Source: Chloroflexota bacterium
GTDB lineage: Bacteria; Chloroflexota; Anaerolineae; DUEN01
NCBI GenBank assembly: GCA_013152435.1
Contig: JAADGJ010000039.1
Coordinates: 1-51,757 of the forward strand
Direction of reading: 5' to 3'
DNA length: 51,757 nucleotides
Shown: piece by piece, positions 15,715 through 24,035 of the stretch
Layout of the letters: every line of letters begins with the position of its first letter
Numbering within the stretch: position 1 is the stretch's first letter
Translations under genes and position numbers: made by a program
Notes under the pieces: generated by a model
What the model was told of the DNA's origin: nothing
What the model saw: only the letters and a program-made list of their open reading frames with translations
Database searches by the model: none

Positions 15715-16344
15715 GTGGAAGATCTCGCTACCGATCTGCCCGCCCTGCACGCCCAGATCGCCGCCTGCGATCGCTGCCGGACGGCCGGCTACTTTGTCGA
15801 GCGCGCGCCGGTGGTCGCCGGCCCCGCCTCGGCCCGGATCGTCGTCATAGGCCAGGCGCCCGCGAAGGCCGCCAACACGGTGGACGGGCTCCCCTTCTCC
15901 GGCGCGGCCGGACGGCGCCTCTTCACCTGGCTACAGCGCGCCGGATGGGATGAGGCGACCTTCCGGTCCCTTGCCTACTTCACGGCGGTCACCAAGTGCT
16001 ATCCGGGGCCGGGAGCGAACGGCAAAGGGGACCGGGCCCCCTCCCGGCGAGAGCAGGAACTGTGCCGGCCGTTCCTGGAGGCCGAATTTCGCATTTTGCG
16101 TCCTCATCTGGTACTGCCCGTAGGGCGGCTGGCCATCGAGCAGTTCGTGCCCGGCCGTTTCGTCCTGGCAGACGTCGTCGGGCGGAGTTTCCAGGCGGGC
16201 GCGGAGTCGCTGGCCCCGGACGCGTGGATCGTGCCGTTGCCCCACCCATCGGGGGCCAGCCTGTGGTTGAACCGGCCTGAGCACCGGCGGCTGGTGGATC
16301 AAGCGATCACGAAGATCGCCGAATTACGCCAAGCTTTGATCTGA
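15715..16344 (+). CDS. Uracil-DNA glycosylase family protein (Fe-S type)
   Basis: Removes uracil from DNA to begin base excision repair. The ~209-aa protein has the UDG-superfamily motif GQAPAKAANTVDGLPFSG with the following AAGRRLF, and the second motif HPSGASLWLN near the C-terminus. Four cysteines (CDRC near the start, TKCYPG, ELCRPF) match the 4Fe-4S ligands of families 4 and 5. The GQAPA and HPSGA motifs do not match textbook family 4 (GEAPG, HPA) exactly, so the subfamily is open. The GTG at 15715 is preferred because GAGGGGG precedes it by nine bases and because a -10 hexamer overlaps the alternative ATG at 15676. The aminopeptidase gene follows after 26 bases, suggesting one transcript. 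Confidence 0.82.
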   Translation: MEDLATDLPALHAQIAACDRCRTAGYFVERAPVVAGPASARIVVIGQAPAKAANTVDGLPFSGAAGRRLFTWLQRAGWDEATFRSLAYFTAVTKCYPGPGANGKGDRAPSRREQELCRPFLEAEFRILRPHLVLPVGRLAIEQFVPGRFVLADVVGRSFQAGAESLAPDAWIVPLPHPSGASLWLNRPEHRRLVDQAITKIAELRQALI

Positions 16345-16370
16345 AGCAACTGCAGGATCGGGAGGCGAAC

Positions 16371-17873
16371 ATGGAGATTCGGGTGCAACAGGGGAACATC
16401 GCTCAGCAGGCGGCCGACCTGCTGGTCGTCAATTTGTTCGAGGGGGTCACACAGCCCGGCGGAGCCACCGGGGCGGTGGACAAGGCCCTCGAGGGCGCCA
16501 TCAGCGAGGTGATCGCCGCCGGGGATTTCAAGGGCGAGCGAGATAGCAGCGTCGTGCTGTATACCCGCGGCGCGATCCCGGCACCGCGAGTGCTGGTGGT
16601 AGGCCTGGGCCCCGCCGAGAAATTCGACCTGAACGAGGCGCGCCGGGCGGCCGCGGTGGCGGCCAAACGAGCTCGCGACCTGGGGGTGAAGGAGATCGCC
16701 ACCATCGTGCACGGCGGCGGGATCGGCGGGCTGGCGCTGGATGAGGCCGCTCAGGCGGTGGCGGAGGGCAGCGTCCTGGCTCTGTATCGCTTCCGCAGGC
16801 ACGCGCCCGATCCGGGCGAGGACGAGGGTCCCCAGCGGATCACGCTGGTGGAGTTCGACGCAAGCAAGGTGCCCGATGTGGAGGCTGGGGCCGAGCGCGG
16901 CCGGATCATCGCCGAGGCGACGTGTCTCGCCCGCGACCTGGTGAACGAGCCCGCCAACTATCTGACGCCCACCATCATGGCCGAGCGGGCGGACGAGATG
17001 GCCCGCTCCGTCGGGCTGCGCTGCACGATCCTGGACGAGGACCAGATGCGCGACCTGGGGATGGGATTGCTGCTAGGGGTGGCCGCCGGTTCCGATGAGC
17101 CGCCTCGGTTCATCATCCTGGAGCACAACGCCGAGCGCACGGACCTCCCCACCATCGTGTTGGCAGGCAAAGGGATCACCTTCGACTCGGGCGGGATCAG
17201 CCTGAAGCGAAGCGAGGACATGTGGCGCATGAAGGGGGACATGGGAGGCGCCGCGGCCGTAATCGGCGCCATGCAGGCCGTCGCCCAGCTCGATCTTCCG
17301 CTGCGCGTGATCGGGCTGGCACCGTGCACGGAGAACCTGCCCAGCGGGCACGCCATCAGGCCGGGCGACGTGCTCACCGGGATGACGGGCAGGACGGTGG
17401 AGATCATCAGCACGGATGCGGAGGGACGGCTGATCCTGGCCGACGCGCTGGCCTACGCGGACCGATATAGGCCCCAGGCCGTGGTGGATCTCGCCACGCT
17501 GACGGGGGCCATCGGTGTGGCCTTGGGAAAACAGGCGGCCGGGTTATTCGCCAACGACGATGGCCTAGCCGAGCGTCTGTTGCGGGCGGCGGATCTCAGC
17601 GGCGAGCGCCTGTGGCGCATGCCGTTGTACGAGGAGTACAAAGAGGTCATCAAGAGCGAGGTGGCCGAGGTCAAGAACTCCGGCGGCCGGTTCGGGGGCG
17701 TGGGAGCCAGTGCGAAGTTCCTCGAGCACTTCACCACCGGCTATCCCTGGGCGCACCTGGACATCGCCTCGATGACGATGACCGATGAGGCATCCCCGCT
17801 GGGGCCCAAGGGGGCCACCGGCTATGGGGTCCGTCTCCTCGCGCAATTCCTGAGGGGTTGGGCGGGCTCCTGA
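16371..17873 (+). CDS. pepA: Leucyl aminopeptidase (M17)
   Basis: A cytosolic two-metal aminopeptidase of 500 aa, the usual length. The N-terminal domain carries LVVNLFEGV. The catalytic domain has the metal- and substrate-binding motifs GKGITFDSGGISLK (Lys and Asp ligands), MKGDMGGAAAV (Asp ligand), and STDAEGRLILADAL, where the M17 signature NTDAEGRL has Ser for Asn. The C-terminal GATGYGVRLL is typical. The ATG follows GGGAGG. It lies 26 bases after the glycosylase gene. A strong palindrome at 17896-17925 follows it, shared with the convergent gene. Confidence 0.95.
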   Translation: MEIRVQQGNIAQQAADLLVVNLFEGVTQPGGATGAVDKALEGAISEVIAAGDFKGERDSSVVLYTRGAIPAPRVLVVGLGPAEKFDLNEARRAAAVAAKRARDLGVKEIATIVHGGGIGGLALDEAAQAVAEGSVLALYRFRRHAPDPGEDEGPQRITLVEFDASKVPDVEAGAERGRIIAEATCLARDLVNEPANYLTPTIMAERADEMARSVGLRCTILDEDQMRDLGMGLLLGVAAGSDEPPRFIILEHNAERTDLPTIVLAGKGITFDSGGISLKRSEDMWRMKGDMGGAAAVIGAMQAVAQLDLPLRVIGLAPCTENLPSGHAIRPGDVLTGMTGRTVEIISTDAEGRLILADALAYADRYRPQAVVDLATLTGAIGVALGKQAAGLFANDDGLAERLLRAADLSGERLWRMPLYEEYKEVIKSEVAEVKNSGGRFGGVGASAKFLEHFTTGYPWAHLDIASMTMTDEASPLGPKGATGYGVRLLAQFLRGWAGS

Positions 17874-17890
17874 GTCAATCCATCTCCTCA

Positions 17891-17925
17891 TAAAAAGGCG
17901 GGAGGCTTTGCAAAGCCTCCCGCCT
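17891..17925 (-). terminator. Intrinsic terminator between convergent genes
   Basis: AGGCGGGAGGCTTTG (17896-17910) is directly followed by its exact complement (17911-17925), a 30-base perfect palindrome. On the minus strand it is followed by TTTTT, so it terminates the sigma-factor operon. On the plus strand the T-tract is missing but the hairpin may still act on pepA transcripts. Confidence 0.85.
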
Positions 17926-17964
17926 GCGCGAGCGCGGTCCCAATAAAGCCGCTTCTCGTCGTTC

Positions 17965-18363
17965 TCAGCCGGGGATCGCCTGGCCGGCCTGATCGTTATG
18001 GCGGTTCCGAAGGAGGTAGGCGACGACTCCTAGCACGGAGACGGCCGAGCCCACCGCCGCCGCGCCAAGCATCCATTGTCGCCGTGACACCCGGACGTGA
18101 CGTCGGGCAAGGGCCCGCTGTGTCTGCTTCCGCTGAGCGGCCTGAATCAGGCCCTGATGCAAATGTTCCCGATAACTCGGCCGCGGACGGACCGGTTTGA
18201 GGGTGGCCGCGAGGACATCGGTCAACTCCATCAGAGACCGTGCTTCGTCTGCCAGTTCGGGGGGCAGGGCCGACGGTGAGATCGCCTGAGATTCGCCGCG
18301 AACCAGGCCGTCGGCGTACTTATTCAACCAATCGACCAACACTTGTGCGCTCCTTCCACGCAT
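17965..18363 (-). CDS. Small single-helix membrane protein, possible anti-sigma factor
   Basis: A 132-aa protein with no family I can name. Residues 1-55 are soluble and helical (LVDWLNKYADGLVRGE); residues about 55-95 are highly basic (KPVRPRPSYREHLHQ, KQTQRALARRHVRVSRR); one transmembrane helix follows (GAAAVGSAVSVLGVVAYLL, about 100-118) and a short tail. This layout, directly downstream of an ECF sigma factor and on the same strand, suggests a membrane anti-sigma factor, although no zinc HxxxCxxC motif is present. The ATG follows AGGAG. It ends just before the terminator at 17891-17925. Confidence 0.6.
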   Translation of the reverse strand: MRGRSAQVLVDWLNKYADGLVRGESQAISPSALPPELADEARSLMELTDVLAATLKPVRPRPSYREHLHQGLIQAAQRKQTQRALARRHVRVSRRQWMLGAAAVGSAVSVLGVVAYLLRNRHNDQAGQAIPG

Positions 18364-18456
18364 AACCTACTCCTGCCAGTCTCGCTCGCCCTCCCAACGA
18401 GCCGAACCTGCCGCATCCTCGGGGGGTGTCCCCCGACTGGCATCGAGCCCCGCCCC

Positions 18457-19008
18457 TCAAAAGCCGCGTGACCGTAAATCATCACGCAGCGCAATCAGCG
18501 TTCGATGATACAGGGATTTGATCGCGCCCTCCGTCCTCCCCATGATGCGTCCGATCTCGGCATTGGACAGCCGTTCCCCGAACTTCAAGATCAGGAGCTG
18601 CTGTCGATCGGGAGGGAGGCGCCGAATCGCCTCCAGCAGAGCCTCCTGCGCCTCGTTCCGCTCTACCTCATGTTCCGGGCTGCTACCGGGCGCCGAGAGC
18701 CGTAACAATCCATCCAGCGAGATCATCCGATGTCGACTTCGATCACGGTGCCAGTTGGCTACCAGGTTATGAGCGATGCGATACAGCCAGGCCGAAAAGG
18801 GCAAACCACGATCCACGTACCGATCGATGTGATCCAGCGCCCGGAAGAACGTGCGCGCCGTCAGATCCTCGGCGTCGTGGTGATTGCCGATTCGGTAGTA
18901 TATGTAATTATAGATTCGATCCACATACCGCTCGTAGAGCTGTCCAAAGGCCTCTGGATCGACCTTGGCGCGCTCCACCAGCCGGGATTCGCTCTCGTCT
19001 CGTGACAC
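18457..19008 (-). CDS. ECF-type RNA polymerase sigma factor
   Basis: A sigma-70 family factor of the extracytoplasmic-function class. Region 2 is clear (FGQLYERYVDRIYNYIYYRI, DAEDLTARTFFRAL, GLPFSAWLYRIAHN), and region 4 has the helix-turn-helix FGERLSNAEIGRIMGRTEGA followed by IKSLYHRTL. I place the start at GTG 19008 (SRDESESRLVERAK follows), with AGGA nine bases before it; in-frame ATGs at 19053 and 19056 lack a ribosome site. The frame is open to 19155, which lies inside the promoter. It precedes a small membrane protein by 93 bases, forming a likely sigma/anti-sigma pair. Confidence 0.9.
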   Translation of the reverse strand: MSRDESESRLVERAKVDPEAFGQLYERYVDRIYNYIYYRIGNHHDAEDLTARTFFRALDHIDRYVDRGLPFSAWLYRIAHNLVANWHRDRSRHRMISLDGLLRLSAPGSSPEHEVERNEAQEALLEAIRRLPPDRQQLLILKFGERLSNAEIGRIMGRTEGAIKSLYHRTLIALRDDLRSRGF

Positions 19009-19126
19009 GATTGGGTCCTGATCCGGCCCCCTGGCGTGTCGACGATCACACATCATACAACACCGAAGGGCCAAGGAAGTTGCGTGGGGTACCGTGCAGT
19101 GGGAAGCGATCACCCATTGCGGGGGG

Positions 19127-19155
19127 AGTATAACGCAGAAGGCTGGCCCGGTCAA
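19127..19155 (-). promoter_or_regulatory. Promoter of ECF sigma factor operon
   Basis: Minus strand TTGACC (complement of 19150-19155), 17-base spacer, TATACT (complement of 19127-19132). It resembles the housekeeping promoters elsewhere in the window, not an ECF-type promoter, so autoregulation is not evident. The leader to GTG 19008 would be about 110 bases. Confidence 0.7.
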
Positions 19156-19245
19156 TCGCGCCAGCCCTCTAGAGATGCACGCTTTTCATGTGGAAGTCGG
19201 ATTCATTCCCCGAACGCCCCGGATCCCGATGTCCGGAGGCCAGGG

Positions 19246-20106
19246 TCAACCCTCCTCCTCCGGAAGAGCGGGCGTCATCGCGACCCCCACCACCTTGGGG
19301 CCCACGTGTGTGCCCAACACCGGCCCCAACTGGCCCACGTAGATGCGGGCGCAGTTGATCCGCTCCTGAACCTGCTTCGCCACACGCTCCGCGTCCTGGG
19401 GGGCGCTGCTATGGAGCACCCCCACATGATAGGCGTACTCCGTCTGCTTCGATCGCTCCACGGCGATCTCGACCAGGCGATCCAACGCCTTCCGGCGGGT
19501 ACGCACACGCTCCACCGGTTCCACACGTCCGCCCTCCACGGTCAGCAGCGGCTTGATATTCAGCAGGGTTCCCACGAGGGCCTGTGCGCCCCCGATCCGC
19601 CCGCCCATCTGCAGGTACTTCAGCGTGTCCACGATGAACAGGATGGAAGTCAGCGGAAGCAACCGCTCCACCCGGCGCGTGATCTGCTCGCGCGTCGCCC
19701 CGGCCAACGCCATGCGGGCCGCCTCCTCAGCGACCAGGCCCAGGGCCAGGGAGGTGGTGCGCGAGTCGATCACCGTGATAGGGGCATCAGGCATGGCTTC
19801 CTTGGCCATGATGGCGGAAGTGTAGGTACCGCTCAGATCAGATGAGATCACGATGCAAACGACCTCATCGCCAGCCTGGACGGCCGCCTCGAAGACCTTC
19901 TGGAAATCGCTGGGAGGGGGCTGTGAGGTCGTCGGCAGCGTCGGGCTGGACACCAGCCGCTCGAAGAACTCATCCGAGGTGATGTCGATGCCGTCCAGCA
20001 AGACATCCTGGTCGAAGATCACCCGCAGGGGCACGATTTGGATGCCGAGTTCTTCAGCGACATCCCGGGGTATGTCACTGGTAGAATCCGTAACGATCCG
20101 AACCAT
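19246..20106 (-). CDS. degV: DegV family fatty-acid-binding protein
   Basis: DegV/FakB proteins bind a fatty acid; in Firmicutes they present it to the kinase FakA. The 286-aa protein shows the N-terminal VRIVTDSTSDIP signature, the central SSDLSGTYTSA motif (fatty-acid carboxylate contacts), and FIVDTLKYLQMGGRIG followed by LLNIKPLLTVEGG, all typical. The ATG at 20106 follows GGAGGAG. No FakA-like kinase is near. It begins about 107 bases downstream of the winged-helix gene on the same strand; no terminator is seen between them, so cotranscription is possible. Confidence 0.92.
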   Translation of the reverse strand: MVRIVTDSTSDIPRDVAEELGIQIVPLRVIFDQDVLLDGIDITSDEFFERLVSSPTLPTTSQPPPSDFQKVFEAAVQAGDEVVCIVISSDLSGTYTSAIMAKEAMPDAPITVIDSRTTSLALGLVAEEAARMALAGATREQITRRVERLLPLTSILFIVDTLKYLQMGGRIGGAQALVGTLLNIKPLLTVEGGRVEPVERVRTRRKALDRLVEIAVERSKQTEYAYHVGVLHSSAPQDAERVAKQVQERINCARIYVGQLGPVLGTHVGPKVVGVAMTPALPEEEG

Positions 20107-20213
20107 GATCTCTCCTCCGTATCTGTAAGTCGCGGGGACATTCCGGGCACGCGCGCGGAGAGCCCCCAGGATGGACGCGCACTACATAACACCGTTGGAA
20201 TGATCGTGCGGGT

Positions 20214-20945
20214 TTAGGCCGGTCGTTGGCGGCCGGCCAGGATGTGGATCGCTTCCTGCAGGAATTCGGAGAGGCGCCGTTGACTCTCTTCGTTCAGCCC
20301 GTGGATGGCTTTCTGATAGCGCTGAACGTTCGCGTACAGCGTCTCCAGCAGATGACGATCAGAGGTCATGTTCAACGTGGAGCCCAGGCTGAGTCCCGCC
20401 AGCGTGCCAAGCCCGATCTCGTCCGCCACCAGAAGCCCGGACAGCACGTCGACCAAGCTAGTGTCGGCGATCCGGGAGCGCACGCGAGCCAGATTGATCA
20501 GCAGAGCCGCGGTCATCTCCGCGCAGAACAGGAGCGGACGACGACGTTCAGGCAGGTGCCGCAGGAGATCCCGCAGCAAATCCCCGTATCCGGACTGACT
20601 CGTCTCCCGGAGCCGCTCCAGAATCCGCTCGGTGAAGGAGGACCATTCCTCCGGAGCGGCGTTGTACCCCTCAGAATCCTCTTGGAACGCGACGTCCCGG
20701 CGGGCGGGGAGGAACAGCACGCGAGGACGGCCGGGGCCGCCGCCGCGCGCCTCCAGCACATATAGGGAGCGGGCCATGCCCTTCTCCTCCAATACCTTGA
20801 GCATATCGTACGCGGAGAAGGGGCTGACCCCCAGGCTGGCGGCCACCTCGGTATAGTGTACCGGGCCGCCTCGCTCGCGGGCCAGATGCTCCAGCTCGGC
20901 CAGAAACGCACGCTGGCGAGGCGTCAGCTGGGACATCGCCGTCAC
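20214..20945 (-). CDS. Winged-helix regulator-like protein, unknown family
   Basis: A protein of up to 243 aa. The first 75 residues look like a winged-helix DNA-binding domain (LTPRQRAFLAELEHLARERG, then HYTEVAASLGVSPFSAYDML and KVLEEKGMARSLYVLEA). The remaining 165 residues are helical and end QRYQKAIHGLNEESQRRLSE; I recognise no domain there, though a ligand-binding or dimer role is likely. The start is GTG at 20945 or ATG at 20936 (GGGTG lies before the latter). It begins three bases after the sugar transferase stop, so the two are translationally linked. A role in controlling exopolysaccharide synthesis is inference from position. Confidence 0.72.
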   Translation of the reverse strand: MTAMSQLTPRQRAFLAELEHLARERGGPVHYTEVAASLGVSPFSAYDMLKVLEEKGMARSLYVLEARGGGPGRPRVLFLPARRDVAFQEDSEGYNAAPEEWSSFTERILERLRETSQSGYGDLLRDLLRHLPERRRPLLFCAEMTAALLINLARVRSRIADTSLVDVLSGLLVADEIGLGTLAGLSLGSTLNMTSDRHLLETLYANVQRYQKAIHGLNEESQRRLSEFLQEAIHILAGRQRPA

Positions 20946-20948
20946 CCA

Positions 20949-22361
20949 TCAATACGCGCCGCGGCCGCGCAGGACGACGCCGATGGTCTTCCAGAGGATA
21001 CGCAGATCGAGCAAGGGGGAGTAGTGTTGGATATAGTAGAGATCGTCTTCGGTGTGCAGATGCATAGCGCGATCGCTGCGACCATTCACCTGCCACCATC
21101 CGGTGATGCCAGGAGGCACCGCAAACCGCTTATGCTGCCAGGACTCATACTGGTGAACCAGCCAGGGCAATTCCGGGCGTGGCCCCACCAGGCTCATCTC
21201 TCCCTTCACCACGTTGAAAAGCTGGGGCAGTTCGTCCAGGCTGGTGCGACGCAGGAACCGGCCCACCCGGGTCACCCGCGGATCATCGCGGCGCTTGTAC
21301 AGGATCCTCCCCTCCTCATCGCGCTGGATCACCTCATGCAGACGCCGCTCGGCGTCGACGTACATGGAACGGAACTTGTAGATCCAGAACAGCCGGCCGT
21401 TCTCTCCCACACGCTGCTGCTTGAAGATGGCCGGCCCGGGGGAGTCGATCCGGATCGCGATGGCGATGGCCAGCATCAGCGGGCTACACAACACGAGCAC
21501 GACGCTGGCGATGGCCAGATCCAATGCCCGCTTGACCAGGCGATTAAACCCGCTGATAGCCGGGTCTCGCAGGCCGATGAGGGGAATGCCGTTCAGGTCC
21601 TCGATGGTCGCCCGATAGAAGGCCAGGTCCATCAGATCAGGCACGACCCGCACCTGCACCGGCAGCGATTGCAGTTCCAGCACCAGTTGCTCGATGAAAC
21701 GGTGGGCGCGCAGCGGGAGGGCAAAGATCACCTCATCGACCTGTTGCTCCTGGACCAGGCGGGGCACATCTCGCACCGTGCCCAAGACGGTGGCGCCGGC
21801 GAGCTCCCGCCCCTGCTTGGCCGGGTCGTCGTCCACATAGCCGATCAGATGACACCCGTGCCAGCTGGTCTCCCTCAGGCGCGCGGCCACCTCCCGCCCC
21901 ACCTTCCCCGCCCCCACGATCAGGACGCGAGGCACCCGTCGGTGCCCATTGGTCCGCCGGAGGATCACCCGGAGGATCAGATGGAACGCGACCAGGAGGA
22001 GCAGATCGAACGTGGCGAAGTAGAGGAAAAGCCGCCGGGGGACATCCCGATAGGAGAGGTAGAGGACACCGGCCAGCACCAGAGAGGCCAACCCCACCCC
22101 TGTGACGATGGCCTGGAGCTCCCCTACCACGCGCCAGGTGCGCCGGGCGTCGTACAGGCCCACCAGACTCAACAGGATGGGCCACAGGATGGCGACGACC
22201 AGGTAGATAGGCACGGGAATGCGGACGTGAATGGGGGACAATCGCACCCCCCAGGGGATGTGGTAGCGTGCCTGGGAGGCGAGGAGGAGAGCCACCAGGG
22301 AGAGCAGAACATCCGAGCACAGAAGGAAGAGAAGGTAATTGGTGCTGTATTGTCTGCGCAT
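20949..22361 (-). CDS. Polyprenyl-phosphate sugar-1-phosphate transferase
   Basis: Such WbaP/WcaJ-type enzymes move a sugar-1-phosphate onto undecaprenyl phosphate to start capsule, exopolysaccharide or O-antigen repeat synthesis. The 470-aa protein has four N-terminal transmembrane helices (residues ~10-115), a Rossmann-like region (RVLIVGAGKVGREVAARL, ~145-250), a fifth helix (LDLAIASVVLVLCSPLMLAIA), then the catalytic core with KFRSMYVDAE, RRTSLDELPQLFNV and GEMSLVGPRPELP. The ATG at 22361 is 66 bases after the end of the upstream promoter's likely leader region. No other polysaccharide genes are in view. Confidence 0.93.
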   Translation of the reverse strand: MRRQYSTNYLLFLLCSDVLLSLVALLLASQARYHIPWGVRLSPIHVRIPVPIYLVVAILWPILLSLVGLYDARRTWRVVGELQAIVTGVGLASLVLAGVLYLSYRDVPRRLFLYFATFDLLLLVAFHLILRVILRRTNGHRRVPRVLIVGAGKVGREVAARLRETSWHGCHLIGYVDDDPAKQGRELAGATVLGTVRDVPRLVQEQQVDEVIFALPLRAHRFIEQLVLELQSLPVQVRVVPDLMDLAFYRATIEDLNGIPLIGLRDPAISGFNRLVKRALDLAIASVVLVLCSPLMLAIAIAIRIDSPGPAIFKQQRVGENGRLFWIYKFRSMYVDAERRLHEVIQRDEEGRILYKRRDDPRVTRVGRFLRRTSLDELPQLFNVVKGEMSLVGPRPELPWLVHQYESWQHKRFAVPPGITGWWQVNGRSDRAMHLHTEDDLYYIQHYSPLLDLRILWKTIGVVLRGRGAY

Positions 22362-22492
22362 GGGCCCTCACTCTTCTTTCAGGATAGCTGCTGTGCCGCG
22401 GCCCTTACACACCGCGGGATTGTAAACATCTACAAGCGCCAGCCGCTCGCGGCGCCCGAAGCAGCATAACATGAAAGAACACATCGCTTTCC

Positions 22493-22522
22493 ATTATACC
22501 ATATGTCACTGCCCAGGTTAAA
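22493..22522 (-). promoter_or_regulatory. Promoter of sugar transferase gene
   Basis: Minus strand TTTAAC (complement of 22517-22522), 18-base spacer, TATAAT (complement of 22493-22498), with TGG in front as an extended -10. The stretch around the -10, TGGTATAATGG then AAGCGAT, is nearly shared with the secA promoter. Confidence 0.7.
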
Positions 22523-22607
22523 CGGGTAACGGCATGGGGATATCCAAAATGAAAGGCGAGCCAGGCGGGTGGAGGGCGAACACCAAGAGGGTTCCATTGG
22601 GAGGATA

Positions 22608-22630
22608 CGCCCCTCAAAGCTCCCCGCCGC
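22608..22630. repeat. 23-bp exact repeat, copy 1
   Basis: Starts CGCCCCTCAAAGCTCC and ends CCGCCGC. The identical 23 bases occur at 46373-46395. Both copies lie upstream of a minus-strand promoter with the TGGTATAATGG extended -10. Function unknown. Confidence 0.8.
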
Positions 22631-22651
22631 ATCTCCACCGAAATTGAGTGC

Positions 22652-23116
22652 CTACTCATGAGGGGAAAACTCCCCAAGCTCTCGCCTTTCGGCCATGGCG
22701 AGCGCCCGGCGCACCACGGCCAGGGTGTCCGATCGCAGGGCATACTCGCCCAACCGCCCCGGGGCGACCCACTCCGCCGCCTCGATATCCGAGGCCGGGC
22801 GGACGATGCCACCTATAACGTACGCCAGGTAATCGAGCACCACGTAGTGAAAGCGCACCCGTCCGGCCTCATCGCGCACGACCGGCTCGAAAACCCCCAG
22901 CAGGGGGCCCACCCGGACCTGAATGCCGCACTCCTCGAGCACCTCCCGGCGCACGGCGTCCACCAGCGGCTCGCCGAGTTCCACCAGGCCACCGGGCAGC
23001 GACCATTCGCCCCGACGGGGCGGATGGCTGCGACGCACCAGGAGCACATGCCGGTCGTCCCGCACGACCACGGCCCCCACCCCCACCAGCGGATGCTCCG
23101 GGTACTCACGCCTCAA
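22652..23116 (-). CDS. Nudix hydrolase (MutT/ADP-ribose pyrophosphatase-like)
   Basis: The protein has a Nudix box, GGLVELGEPLVDAVRREVLEECGI, with all catalytic Glu residues of REVLEE, preceded by VGAVVVRDDRHVLLVRRSHPP and EWSLPG. The start is probably TTG at 23116: GGAGG lies nine bases before it, and the upstream in-frame ATG at 23134 overlaps that site. With this start the gene overlaps the end of the HAD hydrolase gene by 11 bases, so translation is likely coupled. The product would be 154 aa. The substrate is not readable; the LEECGI ending is common in ADP-sugar and NADH hydrolases. Confidence 0.87.
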   Translation of the reverse strand: MRREYPEHPLVGVGAVVVRDDRHVLLVRRSHPPRRGEWSLPGGLVELGEPLVDAVRREVLEECGIQVRVGPLLGVFEPVVRDEAGRVRFHYVVLDYLAYVIGGIVRPASDIEAAEWVAPGRLGEYALRSDTLAVVRRALAMAERRELGEFSPHE

Positions 23117-23912
23117 GGGTCTGGTCCTCCTCATCGCCGCTGGCATACGGCCAGCTCCACTCATTCGCCCACCGCTCGATGATGGGGATCACCTCCGGCA
23201 GCTCTCGAATGACAGCGTCCGGGACAACCGAACCGGTTTTGGGCCCCGTCCCCGTCCTGGCAACCAGATCGGCCCACACAGCCCACATCTGGGCGCCCTG
23301 CGCCCCGGCGATGTCCGCCTCCAGATCGTCCCCCACCATCACCGCCTCATAGCCCAAGACGTCCAGGCGGTCCAACGCCATCTGAAAGATCTCCGCCCGG
23401 GGCTTACGCCATTTCGCCGCGGCGGACGTGAGCGCCAGGGTGAGATAGGGCCGCAGGCCAAACCGGTCGATCTCCCCCTGGATCAGCCGATCGCTCGTGG
23501 CGTTGGAAATGACCCCCAATCGATATCCGCTGCGATGCAGGGCGGCCAACGTCTCCCGGGCCCCAGGGATCAGCCTCCGGCTCTCCCTCTCGGGCTCGAA
23601 GAACACGTCGATCGCCCGTTGGATCAGCTCTCGGGGCACATCGCGATACCCGTGGATCTGCAGAAGAAAGGCCAACGTATCCTCGGCCGTGTATTCCTCC
23701 TGCTCCTGGATCGCTTTCTGCCAGGCAAAACGCCGAGCTGCCAGCCAATGCTCGGAGAAATCCGTGGGCAAGGAGAAACCCTGGGCGCGCAGCCATGCGG
23801 CCATGCGGTCCGCCCCCTCTGCGGCAAGCTCCTCCCATGGGCGTTCTACCGTCGTGAGCGTGTCTCCAAAGTCGAAGAACACGACCTGCACGGCGCGGCG
23901 TTCCTTTGGCAC
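23106..23912 (-). CDS. HAD-superfamily hydrolase
   Basis: A 268-aa haloacid-dehalogenase-type phosphatase. Motif I is FFDFGDTLT (nucleophile Asp near residue 14; note Gly in place of the second residue's usual Asp-x-Asp order: DFGDT keeps both Asps), motif II is GVISNATSD (Ser/Thr-Asn), motif III the Lys in AAAKWRKPRAEIF and motif IV MVGDDLEADIAGAQ. A helical cap lies between motifs I and II. It starts at GTG 23912, with GGGGAGG seven bases before. The Nudix gene overlaps its end by 11 bases. The natural substrate of this family member cannot be read from the sequence. Confidence 0.88.
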   Translation of the reverse strand: MPKERRAVQVVFFDFGDTLTTVERPWEELAAEGADRMAAWLRAQGFSLPTDFSEHWLAARRFAWQKAIQEQEEYTAEDTLAFLLQIHGYRDVPRELIQRAIDVFFEPERESRRLIPGARETLAALHRSGYRLGVISNATSDRLIQGEIDRFGLRPYLTLALTSAAAKWRKPRAEIFQMALDRLDVLGYEAVMVGDDLEADIAGAQGAQMWAVWADLVARTGTGPKTGSVVPDAVIRELPEVIPIIERWANEWSWPYASGDEEDQTLEA

Positions 23913-24035
23913 GAAAAGCCTCCCCGCTCCAACCCGCTCACACGCGACAATCGGGCCGTTCTCTTCGCGGCCCGAAGCCCATCGGTGAGGAGATAACGAG
24001 CGACAAACGGATGGGATGAAAGGTTCGCGGCTATT

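Noticed and set aside
20856-22469. 537-aa open frame on the plus strand
   Set aside because: Antisense of the sugar transferase and its leader; His/Gln/Pro/Asp-rich composition is typical of reverse frames of GC-rich genes.
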